Shown: positions 14,299 to 23,008 of the stretch, piece after piece
Layout of the letters: the number at the start of each line of letters is the position of its first letter
Position numbering within the stretch: position 1 is the first letter of the stretch
NCBI GenBank assembly: GCA_944385675.1
Contig: CALWYD010000120.1
Coordinates: 1 to 35,456, forward strand
Source: an uncultured Oscillospiraceae bacterium
GTDB lineage: Bacteria > Bacillota > Clostridia > Oscillospirales > Oscillospiraceae
DNA: 35,456 nt
Reading direction: 5' to 3'
Translations under genes and position numbers: made by a program
Notes under the pieces: model-generated
The model's input: the letters and a program-made list of their open reading frames with translations, nothing else
Database searches by the model: none
What the model was told of the DNA's origin: nothing

Positions 14299-15375
14299 GT
14301 GGCCCGCCGCTCCGGCGGAGGCCGGCAGGCCCCAGCCCCGGAGCGGCCTGCCCCCAAAAGACCCCGCAGATCAGGGGCACGGCGCGTATTTTGGGGCTTT
14401 TATAAGTTTGTAGTGGTGCTCTCCGCCCTCATTGTGGGGGGATATGTGGGAATTACCCTATGGGTACGTCCTCCCGCCCAGACCCAGGTCACACCTCCCA
14501 GCCAGACCGGGCAGAGCCAGCAGGGGACAGGAACCGGGACGGGAACTGAGGAGGATGAGAATGCCCTGATCCGCCGAGACTACGTCTACAACATCCTCCT
14601 GGCTGCCACCGACAAGGAGGGCTACCGTACCGACACCATGATGGTGCTCAACTACGATGTGCCAAACCAGAAGATAGGGGTTATTTCCGTGCCCCGGGAC
14701 ACCCTGGTACACCGGGAGTCGGGGAACCCCAAGCTGGTGTACGGCTCCGGGGGGGTGGAACAGCGGGTGGAGGATATCTCCAATCTGCTGGGGGTGCCCA
14801 TCGACTACTACGTAAAGGTGGACATCAACGGCTTTATCGCCCTGGTGGACTATCTCAATGGAGTGGATTTCTATGTCCCCTGTGACATGAACTACGACGA
14901 CCCCATTCAGGGCCTGTCCATCCACTATAAGGAGGGCATGCAGCACCTGACCGGACAGCAGGCCATGGAGGTGTGCCGCTTCCGGAAGAACAACCCCGAC
15001 CAGAACGGGCACAGCACCGGCTACTCCGACGTGGGCAGAACCCAGACCCAACAGAATATGCTCAAGGCCCTGGCCAAGAAGGTTATCTCCTGGGACAGCC
15101 TCACCAAGGTCAACGGCTTTGTGAAGATCTTTAACGACTATGTGGACACCGACCTGGCTCTGAACGACATGCTCTACTTCGCCTCCAAGGCCATCTCCCT
15201 GGATCCGGAGGGAGTGGAGATGTTTACCCTGGAGGGAGACGGGGAGGCGACATACCGGGGTGTGCGCTACTGCTACGCCCTGGATCCCCAGTCCACTCTG
15301 GATGCGGTCAACCGCCTCATCAACCCCTATCAGCGGGATCTGACTCTGGAGGAGCTGGATATCCTCCAGCCCTGA
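14299..15375 (+). CDS. LytR-CpsA-Psr (LCP) family cell-wall ligase
   Basis: LCP proteins are membrane-anchored phosphotransferases that attach teichoic acid or capsule polymers to peptidoglycan from lipid-linked precursors. I favour the GTG at 14299, giving 358 residues, because the longer ATG frame (14122) begins upstream of the promoter found at 14132-14160. GGAAGAGAGA precedes the GTG but is only a moderate site. A basic Pro-rich N terminus is followed by one membrane segment (about 29-55). A Gly/Thr/Gln linker and the LCP domain follow: YNILLAATD, RTDTMMVLNYD, VISVPRDTLV, and the conserved CRFRKNNPD...GRTQTQQNMLKAL near the middle. The arginines in these motifs bind the pyrophosphate in the family. 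It ends at a terminator shared with the convergent methyltransferase gene. Confidence 0.88.
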   Translation: MARRSGGGRQAPAPERPAPKRPRRSGARRVFWGFYKFVVVLSALIVGGYVGITLWVRPPAQTQVTPPSQTGQSQQGTGTGTGTEEDENALIRRDYVYNILLAATDKEGYRTDTMMVLNYDVPNQKIGVISVPRDTLVHRESGNPKLVYGSGGVEQRVEDISNLLGVPIDYYVKVDINGFIALVDYLNGVDFYVPCDMNYDDPIQGLSIHYKEGMQHLTGQQAMEVCRFRKNNPDQNGHSTGYSDVGRTQTQQNMLKALAKKVISWDSLTKVNGFVKIFNDYVDTDLALNDMLYFASKAISLDPEGVEMFTLEGDGEATYRGVRYCYALDPQSTLDAVNRLINPYQRDLTLEELDILQP

Positions 15376-15385
15376 GAAGTGCAGT

Positions 15386-15431
15386 AAGGCCCTGCCCCCG
15401 GCTTCCTCCGGGGGCAGGGCCTTAAAGTTTT
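15386..15431 (+). terminator. Terminator after the LCP gene
   Basis: AAGGCCCTGCCCCCGG (15386-15401) pairs with its complement at 15408-15423 around CTTCCT. The following TTAAAGTTTT is an interrupted T tract. It lies between convergent genes. Confidence 0.85.
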
Positions 15432-15440
15432 CCAGAATGA

Positions 15441-18086
15441 TTACCCGGAGGTACAGACCAGACGGAGAAGCTGGGGCGGGATGCGGTACAGGCGGCCCAC
15501 CGCCTGGTCCAGGGCGGCCTGGATGGCCTTGCGCCCGGCAGGGTTGTCCGTCTGATGCCCCCGGCGGCACAGGTCTGAGATCTGCCGGTGGAGCGGGTCG
15601 TCGGAGCAGTAGTCCGGGATGCGCAGTTTGTCCAGTACATGGGCGGAGATGCTGGTGGGGTTCATATAACAGCCCACGCAGTAGCCCACGGGGGTGGAGC
15701 TGAGTATGCCGCACAGGTAATAGGCCTCGTCCCCGTCGGAAAGCCCCACAGATACGACTTTTTCATTGGGGAGATACAGCTTCTCCCCCAGATAGGGATC
15801 CCGGGCGGAGGTGATGACGGCGGTAATAAAGGATCGGGCAATATAGCGCCAGGCCACCTTATAGGGGGCAAAGGTGTACTCGCCCACCCGCAGGAGGGAG
15901 TAGAAGCGCTGGGCCTGAAGCTCTTTCTCCCAGCCGGAGAAGCCCCTGCGGGCGTCCAGATCCTTCCGGAAGGAGAGCAGGTAGCGGTAGGTGAGGGGGG
16001 CCCGGGACTGCAGAAGTTCCTCCTCCACCGGCCACATGCGGCTCTGGGGGGTGTGGGGGCAGAGGATATAGGAGCGGGAACTCACCCCCCACCGGACAAT
16101 GTCGCTGCCCTGCACCAGGGGATAGACAAACTCCGGCTCCAGCAGGGCACTTGTCTGGGCCACCTTACGCTTTGCCCGGCCAACCAGGTTGTGTACCTGA
16201 AGAGCTCCCCCTTCTGTGCGCCCGGAGACTTGCAGCCAGTATACCCCGTTGGCACCGGCAGTAAAGACCCCTGTTCTGGCCTTATAGGAGTTGCGGCCCA
16301 ACAGGGCGTCCATCAGCGGGCGAACCTGAGAGGGGGCGCAGCTCCAGACAGAGGCGGGGTTGCCCCCGTCGGCGGGAAAGGCGGCCATAGACTCCACCTC
16401 CACCAGAGACAGGATGGAGCCTGCAGTCAAGTCCGGATCCCGCACCGCCCGGGCAAACCGGGGCGTGGGGTGCCAGCAGTTGTAGGGCACAGGAAAGGTG
16501 TGACGCTGATCCCGCCGGATGAGAACAAGGGCGCTGCGGCTGCTGATGCCGTCGAAGGGCTTGAGCTGACACAGGTCGTCCACCCGCAGCACCCGGAAGT
16601 CTACGTCCCCCTTGTCCAGATGAAACCGGCGGAAGCCCGCCCCGTTCAGGGAGGATTTAAACATGGCCTGCCGCAGCACAAAGCTCAGGCAGCCGTGGGG
16701 AGCCAAAAAGCGGTCAATGGAGATGTAGGTAATGAGGGAGGAGATGTCCTCCTTGGAGAAGCTCAGCTCCCGGCCCCGGGCGTGAAACAGCCCGTACTCC
16801 GGCCACAGGTGCTGGGACTTTCGCTTATAGGCCTCCGGGAGGAACTCCCAGTTTACCCAGGGGGGGTTGCCTACCACCACATCCGCCCGGCGCTCATAAA
16901 AGGCAAAGATGCGGTTGAGCAGGATGTTGGAGATGAGAAGCTGATTGAAGGGGTCGTAGCCGGTCAGCTGCTCCCACAGGCGGGCGCAGGCGGGGGAGGA
17001 GGGGGCGGCTGCCTCCAGCAGGGGCAGAAAATCCTGGGCGCAGAAGAGGCGCTCCTGCTCCACCACCTGACGGCAGAAGGAGAGGGGGATGGAACAGACC
17101 AGGTCGCAGTTGGTATCCACCACCAGGTTGTCCCCCTCCAGGGCGGGGGTGTTGATGACGTCATAGTGGTACACCGGCAGGATAAGGTGGGGCCACGCCT
17201 CCAGCTGTCCCAGAAAGGCGGCCAGAAAATTGGCCTTGGCGGTGAGAACCGCCAGGGCGTTAATGTCAAAGCCCGCCACCGCCTCCGGCCGTACCAGGCT
17301 GTCAGGAGAGGAGGACTGGATAGTGCGCATCACCCGGGTCAAAAAGGTTCCTGCCCCGCAGGTAGGGTCAATGAAGCGCAGCCGGCAGGCGTCTCCCCCG
17401 CTGACGTCCAGGGCGTTTTGGACGGCGCAGGCGGCCAGCCAGTCCGGGGTATAGTACTCCCCCAAAGCGTGGCGGATCTCCCGGGGAATCACCGTCTCGT
17501 AGATGTGCTTGAGCAGGTCGGAGCGGAAGCTGCGGATAAAACTTTCCGGGCAGGCAATGGTGTTCTCCTCCTCCAGGCAGGCCCGCAGGGCCAGGCACTG
17601 GGCCTGAATCTCTTCGTCCCAGTACTTTAAAATCCAGGAGAACCAGTCCTCGTAACAGTAGTTGGCAATCCCCAGCTTTCGGAAGGTCCTGCCCTCCAGC
17701 AGGGCCCGAATGTCTGCCTCCGCCCCGAAACGGGGATCCCCTCGGGCCCCGCTGACCAGGTTGAAGGCGATGAGCTTGATGAGGACGCTGTAAAAGGTCT
17801 GGATACCCTTGAGCAGCAGAGGAAGGGGCGGCTCCTCCCCGGGTTCAAAGCCGTACAGAGCATGCAGCTGGGCCGGCTTGATTTTGGAGTTTTCGGCCAG
17901 AAGCTGGCTGGGGCTTCCGTAGGTGAAGGTCAGCTCCCGGTCCCACATGGTAAACAGGGGGTCCTGCCCGGCGCTCAGGCACGCCAGCTTATGGCAGAAG
18001 CAGCGGATCAGTTTCCCCTCCTGGGCGAAGAGGGGGGAGTTCTGCTCTCGGAGCTGGGCGAGAATTCGGGGAAGGTCATACATCAT
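15441..18086 (-). CDS. Class I N6-adenine DNA methyltransferase, probable modification enzyme of a Type II R-M system
   Basis: The 881-residue protein shows the gamma-class order: AdoMet motif I DPTCGAGTFLTRV near residue 240, catalytic motif IV NPPW in VVVGNPPWVNWEFLPE near residue 405, then a C-terminal TaqI-like specificity region (LVQGSDIVRWGVSSRSYILCP, RFYSLLRVGEYTFAPYKVAWR, YLCGILSSTPVGY). GEYYTPDWLAA before motif I is typical of this group. The roughly 200 N-terminal residues match no nuclease motif I can see, so I do not call it a fused Type IIG enzyme. The start is ATG 18086 or the adjacent ATG 18083, after AAGGAGG (18091-18097). The length is well above simple Type II methylases. 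It is divergent from the probable endonuclease gene. Confidence 0.88.
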   Translation of the reverse strand: MMYDLPRILAQLREQNSPLFAQEGKLIRCFCHKLACLSAGQDPLFTMWDRELTFTYGSPSQLLAENSKIKPAQLHALYGFEPGEEPPLPLLLKGIQTFYSVLIKLIAFNLVSGARGDPRFGAEADIRALLEGRTFRKLGIANYCYEDWFSWILKYWDEEIQAQCLALRACLEEENTIACPESFIRSFRSDLLKHIYETVIPREIRHALGEYYTPDWLAACAVQNALDVSGGDACRLRFIDPTCGAGTFLTRVMRTIQSSSPDSLVRPEAVAGFDINALAVLTAKANFLAAFLGQLEAWPHLILPVYHYDVINTPALEGDNLVVDTNCDLVCSIPLSFCRQVVEQERLFCAQDFLPLLEAAAPSSPACARLWEQLTGYDPFNQLLISNILLNRIFAFYERRADVVVGNPPWVNWEFLPEAYKRKSQHLWPEYGLFHARGRELSFSKEDISSLITYISIDRFLAPHGCLSFVLRQAMFKSSLNGAGFRRFHLDKGDVDFRVLRVDDLCQLKPFDGISSRSALVLIRRDQRHTFPVPYNCWHPTPRFARAVRDPDLTAGSILSLVEVESMAAFPADGGNPASVWSCAPSQVRPLMDALLGRNSYKARTGVFTAGANGVYWLQVSGRTEGGALQVHNLVGRAKRKVAQTSALLEPEFVYPLVQGSDIVRWGVSSRSYILCPHTPQSRMWPVEEELLQSRAPLTYRYLLSFRKDLDARRGFSGWEKELQAQRFYSLLRVGEYTFAPYKVAWRYIARSFITAVITSARDPYLGEKLYLPNEKVVSVGLSDGDEAYYLCGILSSTPVGYCVGCYMNPTSISAHVLDKLRIPDYCSDDPLHRQISDLCRRGHQTDNPAGRKAIQAALDQAVGRLYRIPPQLLRLVCTSG

Positions 18087-18113
18087 GAGGCCTCCTTGTG
18101 GAAAAGAAAAAAC

Positions 18114-18144
18114 GCTGTACATACAGCCAGACCCATATTACAAT
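18114..18144 (+). promoter_or_regulatory. Palindromic operator and promoter between the methyltransferase and endonuclease genes
   Basis: GCTGTA-CA-TACAGC (18114-18127) is a perfect 6+6 inverted repeat in the 110-bp divergent spacer. A plus-strand promoter can be read as TGTACA (18116-18121, inside the palindrome), a 17-bp spacer and TACAAT (18139-18144). A protein on the palindrome would block the endonuclease promoter. I could not place a convincing minus-strand promoter; TTGACG occurs on that strand near 18151-18156 but without a clear -10. Confidence 0.55.
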
Positions 18145-18196
18145 AGTTTTGCGTCAAAAGCAAGCGGGGAACCGATCCAAGAGAAGGAGGGAGCAC

Positions 18197-19354
18197 ATGG
18201 ACAAACTGCAGGAATTTTGGTACTGTGTGGCGCCTCAGGCGGACATTCCCCTCTATAAGGGAGGCAGCCTGGACGGCGGCGCAGCTGCTGGGCTGGTGGC
18301 CTTTGTGGACTACTGCCGCCACAATGTGCGGGGAACTTTTTCCCAGGCCATCCAGCGTGCCCTGCTCCATAACCCGGACTTTGTCCATGACATCCGCCTG
18401 CTGCTGGGCATTTCCAACAAGCGCTTTTATCTGGACATGACTTATCTGGCCCACATGGCCTGCACCCAGACAGGGGAGCGGCTGGTGGAGGAGCGGCGGG
18501 AGAACTTGGTCAAGCATTCTACCGCCTGGTTTGTTTCCAGACTGTCCGGCCCTCAACGGGAGGAGTGGGCAAAGCTGGTGGCCTCCTATTTTTTGTCCAA
18601 CGACCTGGAGCAGATTGTAACGGCCTTTCTGTCTCTGTCGGAACGGCAGGTGCGGGAAATTTTTAATAACCTGATCGCCCCAAAGGAAATTCAGCAGAAA
18701 CAGGCCAAGTACCGGGGCCACGGGGCCGAACAGGCGGCGGCCCGAAGCTTTTTTGAGGCCGGGGCCCTGATCTATCCCCCCAACAAGCATCTGGCTCCCA
18801 TGGCCGAGCGGGATCCCAACGTGAATCTGGCAAACATGGAAGTTGTCTCCCACGAGGCCGCGGCCGCCGGGATCCACAGCTTTGACCTGCTGGTCAAGGA
18901 CCGGGAGGGGGATATCCGGGTACTGGTACAGTCCCTGATTCACACCTCCGATCCCGGACAGTACGGCGTCAACAAGTCTGACGAGACAGTGGAGATTCGA
19001 AAGCTGGTGGACCAGTACAACGCCGCCCATCCGGCCAAGCCCGTCTATCTGATGGGCAATGTGGACGGGGTGGGATTTTCGGAAAACCCGGGGGGCACCA
19101 TTGCCAAGATGCTGGGCGTGTTTGACAGTTTTGCCCAGATTAACACCCTGTTTAAAATCAGCCTCTACCTCCAGGAAATTGGGCTGACCCAAGGAGTGCG
19201 CCAGGTTATGCTGGATGACGACTATTTTTCTCCCCGGGCCAAGGACTACTTCTTTCACACCTACATCCGCCCCGCCGGGGCCCGGCTGATTTCCCTGCCC
19301 CCGGAAAAAGCGGTCAGGCAGGTCAGAGCGGGCCGGGCCACCCTGTTCTACTGA
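18197..19354 (+). CDS. Probable restriction endonuclease paired with the divergent methyltransferase
   Basis: The 385-residue protein is not one I can assign to a named family. The start is ATG 18197 after AAGGAGGGAG. The first 190 residues are helical (for example LVASYFLSNDLEQIVTAFLSLSERQ). The C-terminal part has GHGAEQAAARSFFEAG (helix with Glu), then SFDLLVKD and a strand IRVLVQSLIHTSDPGQYG, followed by VNKSDETVEIRKLVDQYN. This order resembles a PD-(D/E)xK nuclease core (helix Glu, Asp, strand with E/Q), and the strand-plus-S/T/G-rich turn recalls DpnII-like enzymes, but the exact ExK triad is not evident. Position next to a divergent DNA methyltransferase is the main reason for the call. 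It could instead be a specificity or accessory protein. Confidence 0.55.
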   Translation: MDKLQEFWYCVAPQADIPLYKGGSLDGGAAAGLVAFVDYCRHNVRGTFSQAIQRALLHNPDFVHDIRLLLGISNKRFYLDMTYLAHMACTQTGERLVEERRENLVKHSTAWFVSRLSGPQREEWAKLVASYFLSNDLEQIVTAFLSLSERQVREIFNNLIAPKEIQQKQAKYRGHGAEQAAARSFFEAGALIYPPNKHLAPMAERDPNVNLANMEVVSHEAAAAGIHSFDLLVKDREGDIRVLVQSLIHTSDPGQYGVNKSDETVEIRKLVDQYNAAHPAKPVYLMGNVDGVGFSENPGGTIAKMLGVFDSFAQINTLFKISLYLQEIGLTQGVRQVMLDDDYFSPRAKDYFFHTYIRPAGARLISLPPEKAVRQVRAGRATLFY

Positions 19355-19371
19355 ACCGTCCTCCGGACGCC

Positions 19372-19409
19372 AAAAGCGGGGGGCAGCTTTTGCTGCCCCC
19401 CGCTTTTTT
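19372..19409 (+). terminator. Bidirectional terminator between convergent genes
   Basis: AAAAGCGGGGGGCAGC (19372-19387) pairs with GCTGCCCCCCGCTTTT (19392-19407) around TTTT. T runs on both strands let it serve both the endonuclease gene and the minus-strand operon ending at 19426. Confidence 0.95.
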
Positions 19410-19425
19410 ACAGCGGAAACAGGAA

Positions 19426-19668
19426 TCAGTTCTCCACACCCAGGGTCTGAATGAGCAGGTTGCGCAGGGAGATGGCACTTTGCCGGTTCATGACAATGGA
19501 GGCCACCTGCTCGGCGTTAGGGGTGGACACATTTTCCATCCCCTTGGGGGTAAAGGCAACTGTATTCTCCATGTATTTATAGGAGATGTCCAATGTTACC
19601 TCCAGTACCTCCCCCTCTTTGTCAGATACCTTGCGGATACCGAAGGTGTTGGCATACTCGGGCTTCAT
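19426..19668 (-). CDS. Conserved-looking small hypothetical protein
   Basis: I do not recognise this 80-residue protein with certainty. The start ATG 19668 follows AGAGGAG at a 9-base spacing, and a longer reading to 19728 lacks a better site. It opens MKPEYANTFGIRKVSDKEGE, has an alternating strand segment VLEVTLDISYKYMENTV, and ends in a helix MNRQSAISLRNLLIQTL. The EYAN...ISR-like layout is faintly reminiscent of small DUF3467-type proteins, but I would not assign it. It is the last gene of the minus-strand run after the NUDIX gene (72-bp gap) and ends at a good terminator, so expression with htrA and the two-component genes is likely. Confidence 0.65.
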   Translation of the reverse strand: MKPEYANTFGIRKVSDKEGEVLEVTLDISYKYMENTVAFTPKGMENVSTPNAEQVASIVMNRQSAISLRNLLIQTLGVEN

Positions 19669-19740
19669 CCGTTTTTTCTCCTCTCTATCAATGTAGCGGC
19701 AGCATTCCGGCCTGCTGGGACGGAGCACGTGCCGCGGTGG

Positions 19741-20226
19741 TTACAGGCCCGGCCCTCCTTTTAAGTAAGTGCCGTCCAGTACGGCCTGGGCCAGGCCCTC
19801 TCCCTCATAGCACAGCTTCAGAGAGAAGAAGGGCTGCTCGTCCTGGGCAATAAGCCCCAAAAAGATGGCGTCCCCCTCCCAGTGAGGCAGCTCCAGCAGG
19901 CGGCTTCGGGGTACCCACTCCAGCACCCCCTCGTCACAGTCCTTCAGCTCCCCTGTCCAGCTGTCAGCAGTGAACAGGTGCATGTACTCTGTGGGCCAGC
20001 GGTCGGAAACAAAGGTGACAAGCCCACGGTAGCGGTAGTGGGTGAGGCGCAGGCCCGTCTCCTCCCGCACCTCCCGTAACAGACAGTCCTCCGGGCTCTC
20101 CTTGTCCTCAAATTTGCCTCCAATGCCAATCCACTTGTCCCGGTTCAGGTCGTGTTCCTTCTTCACCCGGTGGAGCATCAGGTAGTCCTCGCCCCGCCGG
20201 ATGTAGCACAGTGTAGTGTTGATCAC
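19741..20226 (-). CDS. NUDIX hydrolase, MutT-like
   Basis: NUDIX enzymes cleave nucleoside diphosphates linked to another moiety, and MutT-like members remove oxidised dNTPs. The Nudix box GKFEDKESPEDCLLREVREETGL near residues 37-59 is complete (GX5EX7REVXEETGL). I prefer GTG 20226 (161 residues, MINTTLCYIRRGEDYLMLHR), which follows AAAGGGGG (20234-20241), over ATG 20259, which would overlap htrA by 20 bp. KWIGIGGKFE before the box is typical of the 8-oxo-dGTP group in Firmicutes. The real substrate is not determinable. It starts just after the htrA stop, with its ribosome binding site overlapping that stop, so the two are coupled. Confidence 0.9.
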   Translation of the reverse strand: MINTTLCYIRRGEDYLMLHRVKKEHDLNRDKWIGIGGKFEDKESPEDCLLREVREETGLRLTHYRYRGLVTFVSDRWPTEYMHLFTADSWTGELKDCDEGVLEWVPRSRLLELPHWEGDAIFLGLIAQDEQPFFSLKLCYEGEGLAQAVLDGTYLKGGPGL

Positions 20227-20239
20227 AATGCGGCCCCCT

Positions 20240-21493
20240 TTACGATACCAGCTCAGCATCCACCAGAGCCACCTCCAGAGTGAACAGCTCCTCCCCCCGC
20301 CGTACGGTGAAGGTCACCAGATCCCCCGGCCCCAGAGAGAGCTTCAGGCGGATGAGATCCTGGGTGCTGGTCACCGGCTGGCCATTGGCTGCAACCAGCA
20401 CGTCTCCCTCCTGAAGGCCCTTGGCAAAGGCGTCGCTGGCCGGGTCCACATCCCGAATGGTCAGCCCGCCCCCGGAGACAGGACGAATCAGAACGGTGAA
20501 GCCAAATACTCCCGGGGACACCTCCCGCCCGTCTATAAGGGCGTCGGCCACATATTTCACCCGCTGGGAGGGGATAGCAAAGCCCAGGGCCTCCGCAGAG
20601 CCGTCATCTGTGACAATTTTGATGGTGGTAATGCCCACAACCTGGCCGTACCGGTTGATAAGGGCGCCCCCGGAGTTCCCAAAGTTGATGGCGGCACTGG
20701 TTTGAATGAGAACCATAGTGGTTCCATCCACGTCCACTTCCCGGTCCAGGGCCGAGATGATCCCATCGGTAATGGTGGAGCGGTAACCCAGAGGATCTCC
20801 AATGGCAGCCACTGCCTCGCCAATGGTCAAAGCGGAGGAGTCCCCAAACTCCGCCGGGGACAGGTTCTGCCCTTCTACCTTCAGCACCGCAAGATCTTCC
20901 TGGGCATCAAAGCCCACCAGACTGGCCGTCAGCACCTGATTATCCCAGGTGATTACATTGACCCAACGGGCCCCGGCCACCACATGGGCGTTGGTGAGCA
21001 CATAGCCGTCGGCAGTGAGGATGACGCCCGTGCCTGTACTGTACTCGTAGTCTCCCGTGGCCTCGATGGAGACAATGGAGGGAGAAACCTTCTGATAGAT
21101 CTGGGTGTAGTCCAAAGGCGTATCCCCCGGGGAGAGCAGCTCCACCGTTACCCCCGTTCCGGTCTCGGCCCGGGGAATAGAGGGAGGTTGGGTGCTGTAC
21201 TCTTCCTGCTCCACCCGCCCCTCAGAGGAGGGCGGGGTAAAGGAGCCAAGGGGCCTATTAATAAGGCGCAGTACCGCCGCAGACAGGCACACCGCCAGAA
21301 TTAAGGAGGTCAGACCCACAAAAGCGGGCCAGCGCCGGCGGCGCTTGCCCCGGGACAGGGTGGGCCGGACGGGTCGGGCCGAAGAAGACACCATTGGCGG
21401 CACAGCAGGAATAGAGGGAGAGGGGCGTTCCCAGGGGCCACCCCGCCACAGATCGTCTTGCCGGTTGTCCAAACAAACACCCCTTTCCCGCAT
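20240..21493 (-). CDS. htrA: HtrA/DegP-type membrane-anchored serine protease
   Basis: HtrA proteases degrade misfolded extracytoplasmic proteins. The 417 residues comprise a basic cytoplasmic tail, one membrane segment (about 56-77), a Pro/Ser/Glu linker, a trypsin-like domain with His170 (TNAHVV), Asp200 (AQEDLAVLKV) and Ser274 (GNSGGA), and a single PDZ domain (about 325-410, GLQEGDVLVAANGQPV). ATG 21493 is used here, but its site is poor. A TTG at codon 8 has AAAGGGG at a better distance, so the true start is uncertain by 7 codons. It follows the histidine kinase by 22 bp, giving a kinase-protease operon like WalRK-HtrA and CiaRH-HtrA. Confidence 0.93.
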   Translation of the reverse strand: MRERGVCLDNRQDDLWRGGPWERPSPSIPAVPPMVSSSARPVRPTLSRGKRRRRWPAFVGLTSLILAVCLSAAVLRLINRPLGSFTPPSSEGRVEQEEYSTQPPSIPRAETGTGVTVELLSPGDTPLDYTQIYQKVSPSIVSIEATGDYEYSTGTGVILTADGYVLTNAHVVAGARWVNVITWDNQVLTASLVGFDAQEDLAVLKVEGQNLSPAEFGDSSALTIGEAVAAIGDPLGYRSTITDGIISALDREVDVDGTTMVLIQTSAAINFGNSGGALINRYGQVVGITTIKIVTDDGSAEALGFAIPSQRVKYVADALIDGREVSPGVFGFTVLIRPVSGGGLTIRDVDPASDAFAKGLQEGDVLVAANGQPVTSTQDLIRLKLSLGPGDLVTFTVRRGEELFTLEVALVDAELVS

Positions 21494-21515
21494 CCCCCAG
21501 GATGCCTAAACCCTT

Positions 21516-22952
21516 TTAGGCCAGTGTGAGGGTGAAGGTAAATTTGGTGACTCCGTCCTCACTGGTGGCCGTGATGGATTCCTTTAGGTTGCCCAAAATG
21601 GTCTTAACAATATACAAACCCAAGCCCACTCCTTCCCGGTCCATGGACCGGGAATAGTCCGCTTTATGAAAGCGCTCGAAAAGCAGCGGCAACTCGTCGG
21701 CAGGGATGGTGGAGCCCAGGTTGCTCACGCTGGTATAGGCCTTGCCGTCCTTCTTGGTAATCTGAATGGTGATAGCCGTGCCCGGGGCGGCAAATTTGGC
21801 CGCATTGTCCAGCAGGTTGTAGCATACCTGGGTCACTGCGTCCGGGTCACCCCAGACCATCAACTTGTCCTGGGGCATCTGCACGTCCACGTCCAGGTTC
21901 CGCTGGGTGATTTTTCCCTCCAGGCTGACCAGCACCTGGGACATAATCTCCGTCAGGTCAAACTGCTCCTGGGCGGTGACGGAATTTTCCGCCAGAGCGT
22001 TGAGCCGACTCAGATCCAGCATCCGCCGTACCAGCCGGGACAGCCGCCGGGTCTCAGAGACAATGATCTGCAAAAACTCCCGCTCCCGCTCAGGAGGGAT
22101 GGTACCGTCCAAAATCCCCTCGGCGAAGCCGGAGATGGTGGTCATGGGGGTCTTCAGCTCGTGGGAGACGTTGGCGATGAAATCGGCCCGCTGGCTCTCC
22201 ACCTTCTGCAGGGAATTGGCCATGGAATTGAAGGCCTCTGCCAGTGTCCCAATTTCGTCACACCGCCCCTGATAGCTGGTCACCCGCACATCAAACTCTC
22301 CTCGGCCGAACTTCCGCGCCGCCTCCGCCATCTCGTTGAGAGGCCGGGCTTGGTGGGCGGAGGTGATGGTACTGGCCACCACGGCAATGAGCAGCACCAC
22401 CACCGCAGAAAAGAAAAATATGGTGGCGGTGGCCGCCCACATCTCCGACAGGGTGGAGGTGTCGGCAGACACCAACACCAGCCCCTGGGTCACGGTCAGC
22501 CCCCCCAGGGTGGAGGTGATGGGCAGGCTGGCTAAATACCGACGTTCCGGGTAGATACCGCCCAGATTGGTAATGCCTGTGTAGGAGCCCTGCTCCAATA
22601 CCTGGCTGACCACATCAGAGGGGATGACTGCGTCCTGGTACTCATAGAAGTTGCGCCCCTCAGTGGCGTAGATAATGCTGCCGTCCGGATTGGCCATGAT
22701 GACATAGGAGTCCGAAATTAGAGCAATGGAGGCCACATAGTCCAGATAGACCTCATTGCGCACATCGAGAAACAGCTGGTAGTTGGCGGCAGTAAAGTTG
22801 GCAATATAGCCGGCATTGCGCTGCATGGACTCCCGTTTCTCTGAGAGAATATAGCGGTAGGACAGCAACATGAACGCTGTGGACAACAGGGTGAAGGAGA
22901 GTACCATCACCCCCACCATCATGGCCAGCTGGCGTTTGTAGAGGGTTTTCAC
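21516..22952 (-). CDS. Sensor histidine kinase
   Basis: Membrane sensor of the two-component system with the upstream regulator. I prefer the third of three clustered GTG codons (22952, MKTLYKRQLAMMVG, 478 residues), because GAGGTG lies 6 bases before it. The first GTG is at 22961. In numbering from 22961: membrane segment 1 at 12-36, an extracellular sensor of about 140 residues, membrane segment 2 at 178-200, HAMP at about 200-255, phospho-accepting His267 in FIANVSHELKTP, N box NLLDNAAKFA, and G2 GVGLGLYIVK. The G1 position reads SNLGSTIP in place of DxGxG, which I have seen in clostridial kinases with the same FERFHKADYSRS text. It precedes htrA closely. Confidence 0.94.
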   Translation of the reverse strand: MKTLYKRQLAMMVGVMVLSFTLLSTAFMLLSYRYILSEKRESMQRNAGYIANFTAANYQLFLDVRNEVYLDYVASIALISDSYVIMANPDGSIIYATEGRNFYEYQDAVIPSDVVSQVLEQGSYTGITNLGGIYPERRYLASLPITSTLGGLTVTQGLVLVSADTSTLSEMWAATATIFFFSAVVVLLIAVVASTITSAHQARPLNEMAEAARKFGRGEFDVRVTSYQGRCDEIGTLAEAFNSMANSLQKVESQRADFIANVSHELKTPMTTISGFAEGILDGTIPPEREREFLQIIVSETRRLSRLVRRMLDLSRLNALAENSVTAQEQFDLTEIMSQVLVSLEGKITQRNLDVDVQMPQDKLMVWGDPDAVTQVCYNLLDNAAKFAAPGTAITIQITKKDGKAYTSVSNLGSTIPADELPLLFERFHKADYSRSMDREGVGLGLYIVKTILGNLKESITATSEDGVTKFTFTLTLA

Positions 22953-22977
22953 CACAGTCACCTCAACTTCCAGTCAG

Positions 22978-23008
22978 AAAAGGGGCAGCGGAAAGAAAAA
23001 CCTGCCCC
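22978..23008 (-). terminator. Weak terminator or attenuator hairpin between regulator and kinase genes
   Basis: On the minus strand GGGGCAG (23008-23002) pairs with CTGCCCC (22988-22982) across a 13-base U-rich loop and is followed by TTTT (22981-22978). It lies in the 244-bp gap between the regulator stop and the kinase start and could lower kinase and htrA expression relative to the regulator. The same gap holds a 14-bp perfect palindrome (23092-23105) and CCGGCC/GGCCGG arms near 23130-23165. Confidence 0.45.

Noticed and set aside
15588..17630. 680-codon open frame on the plus strand
   Set aside because: It is antisense to the methyltransferase, rich in Gly/Gln/His/Val from mirrored codon bias, without ribosome binding site or family likeness. 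The minus-strand protein has clear motifs.
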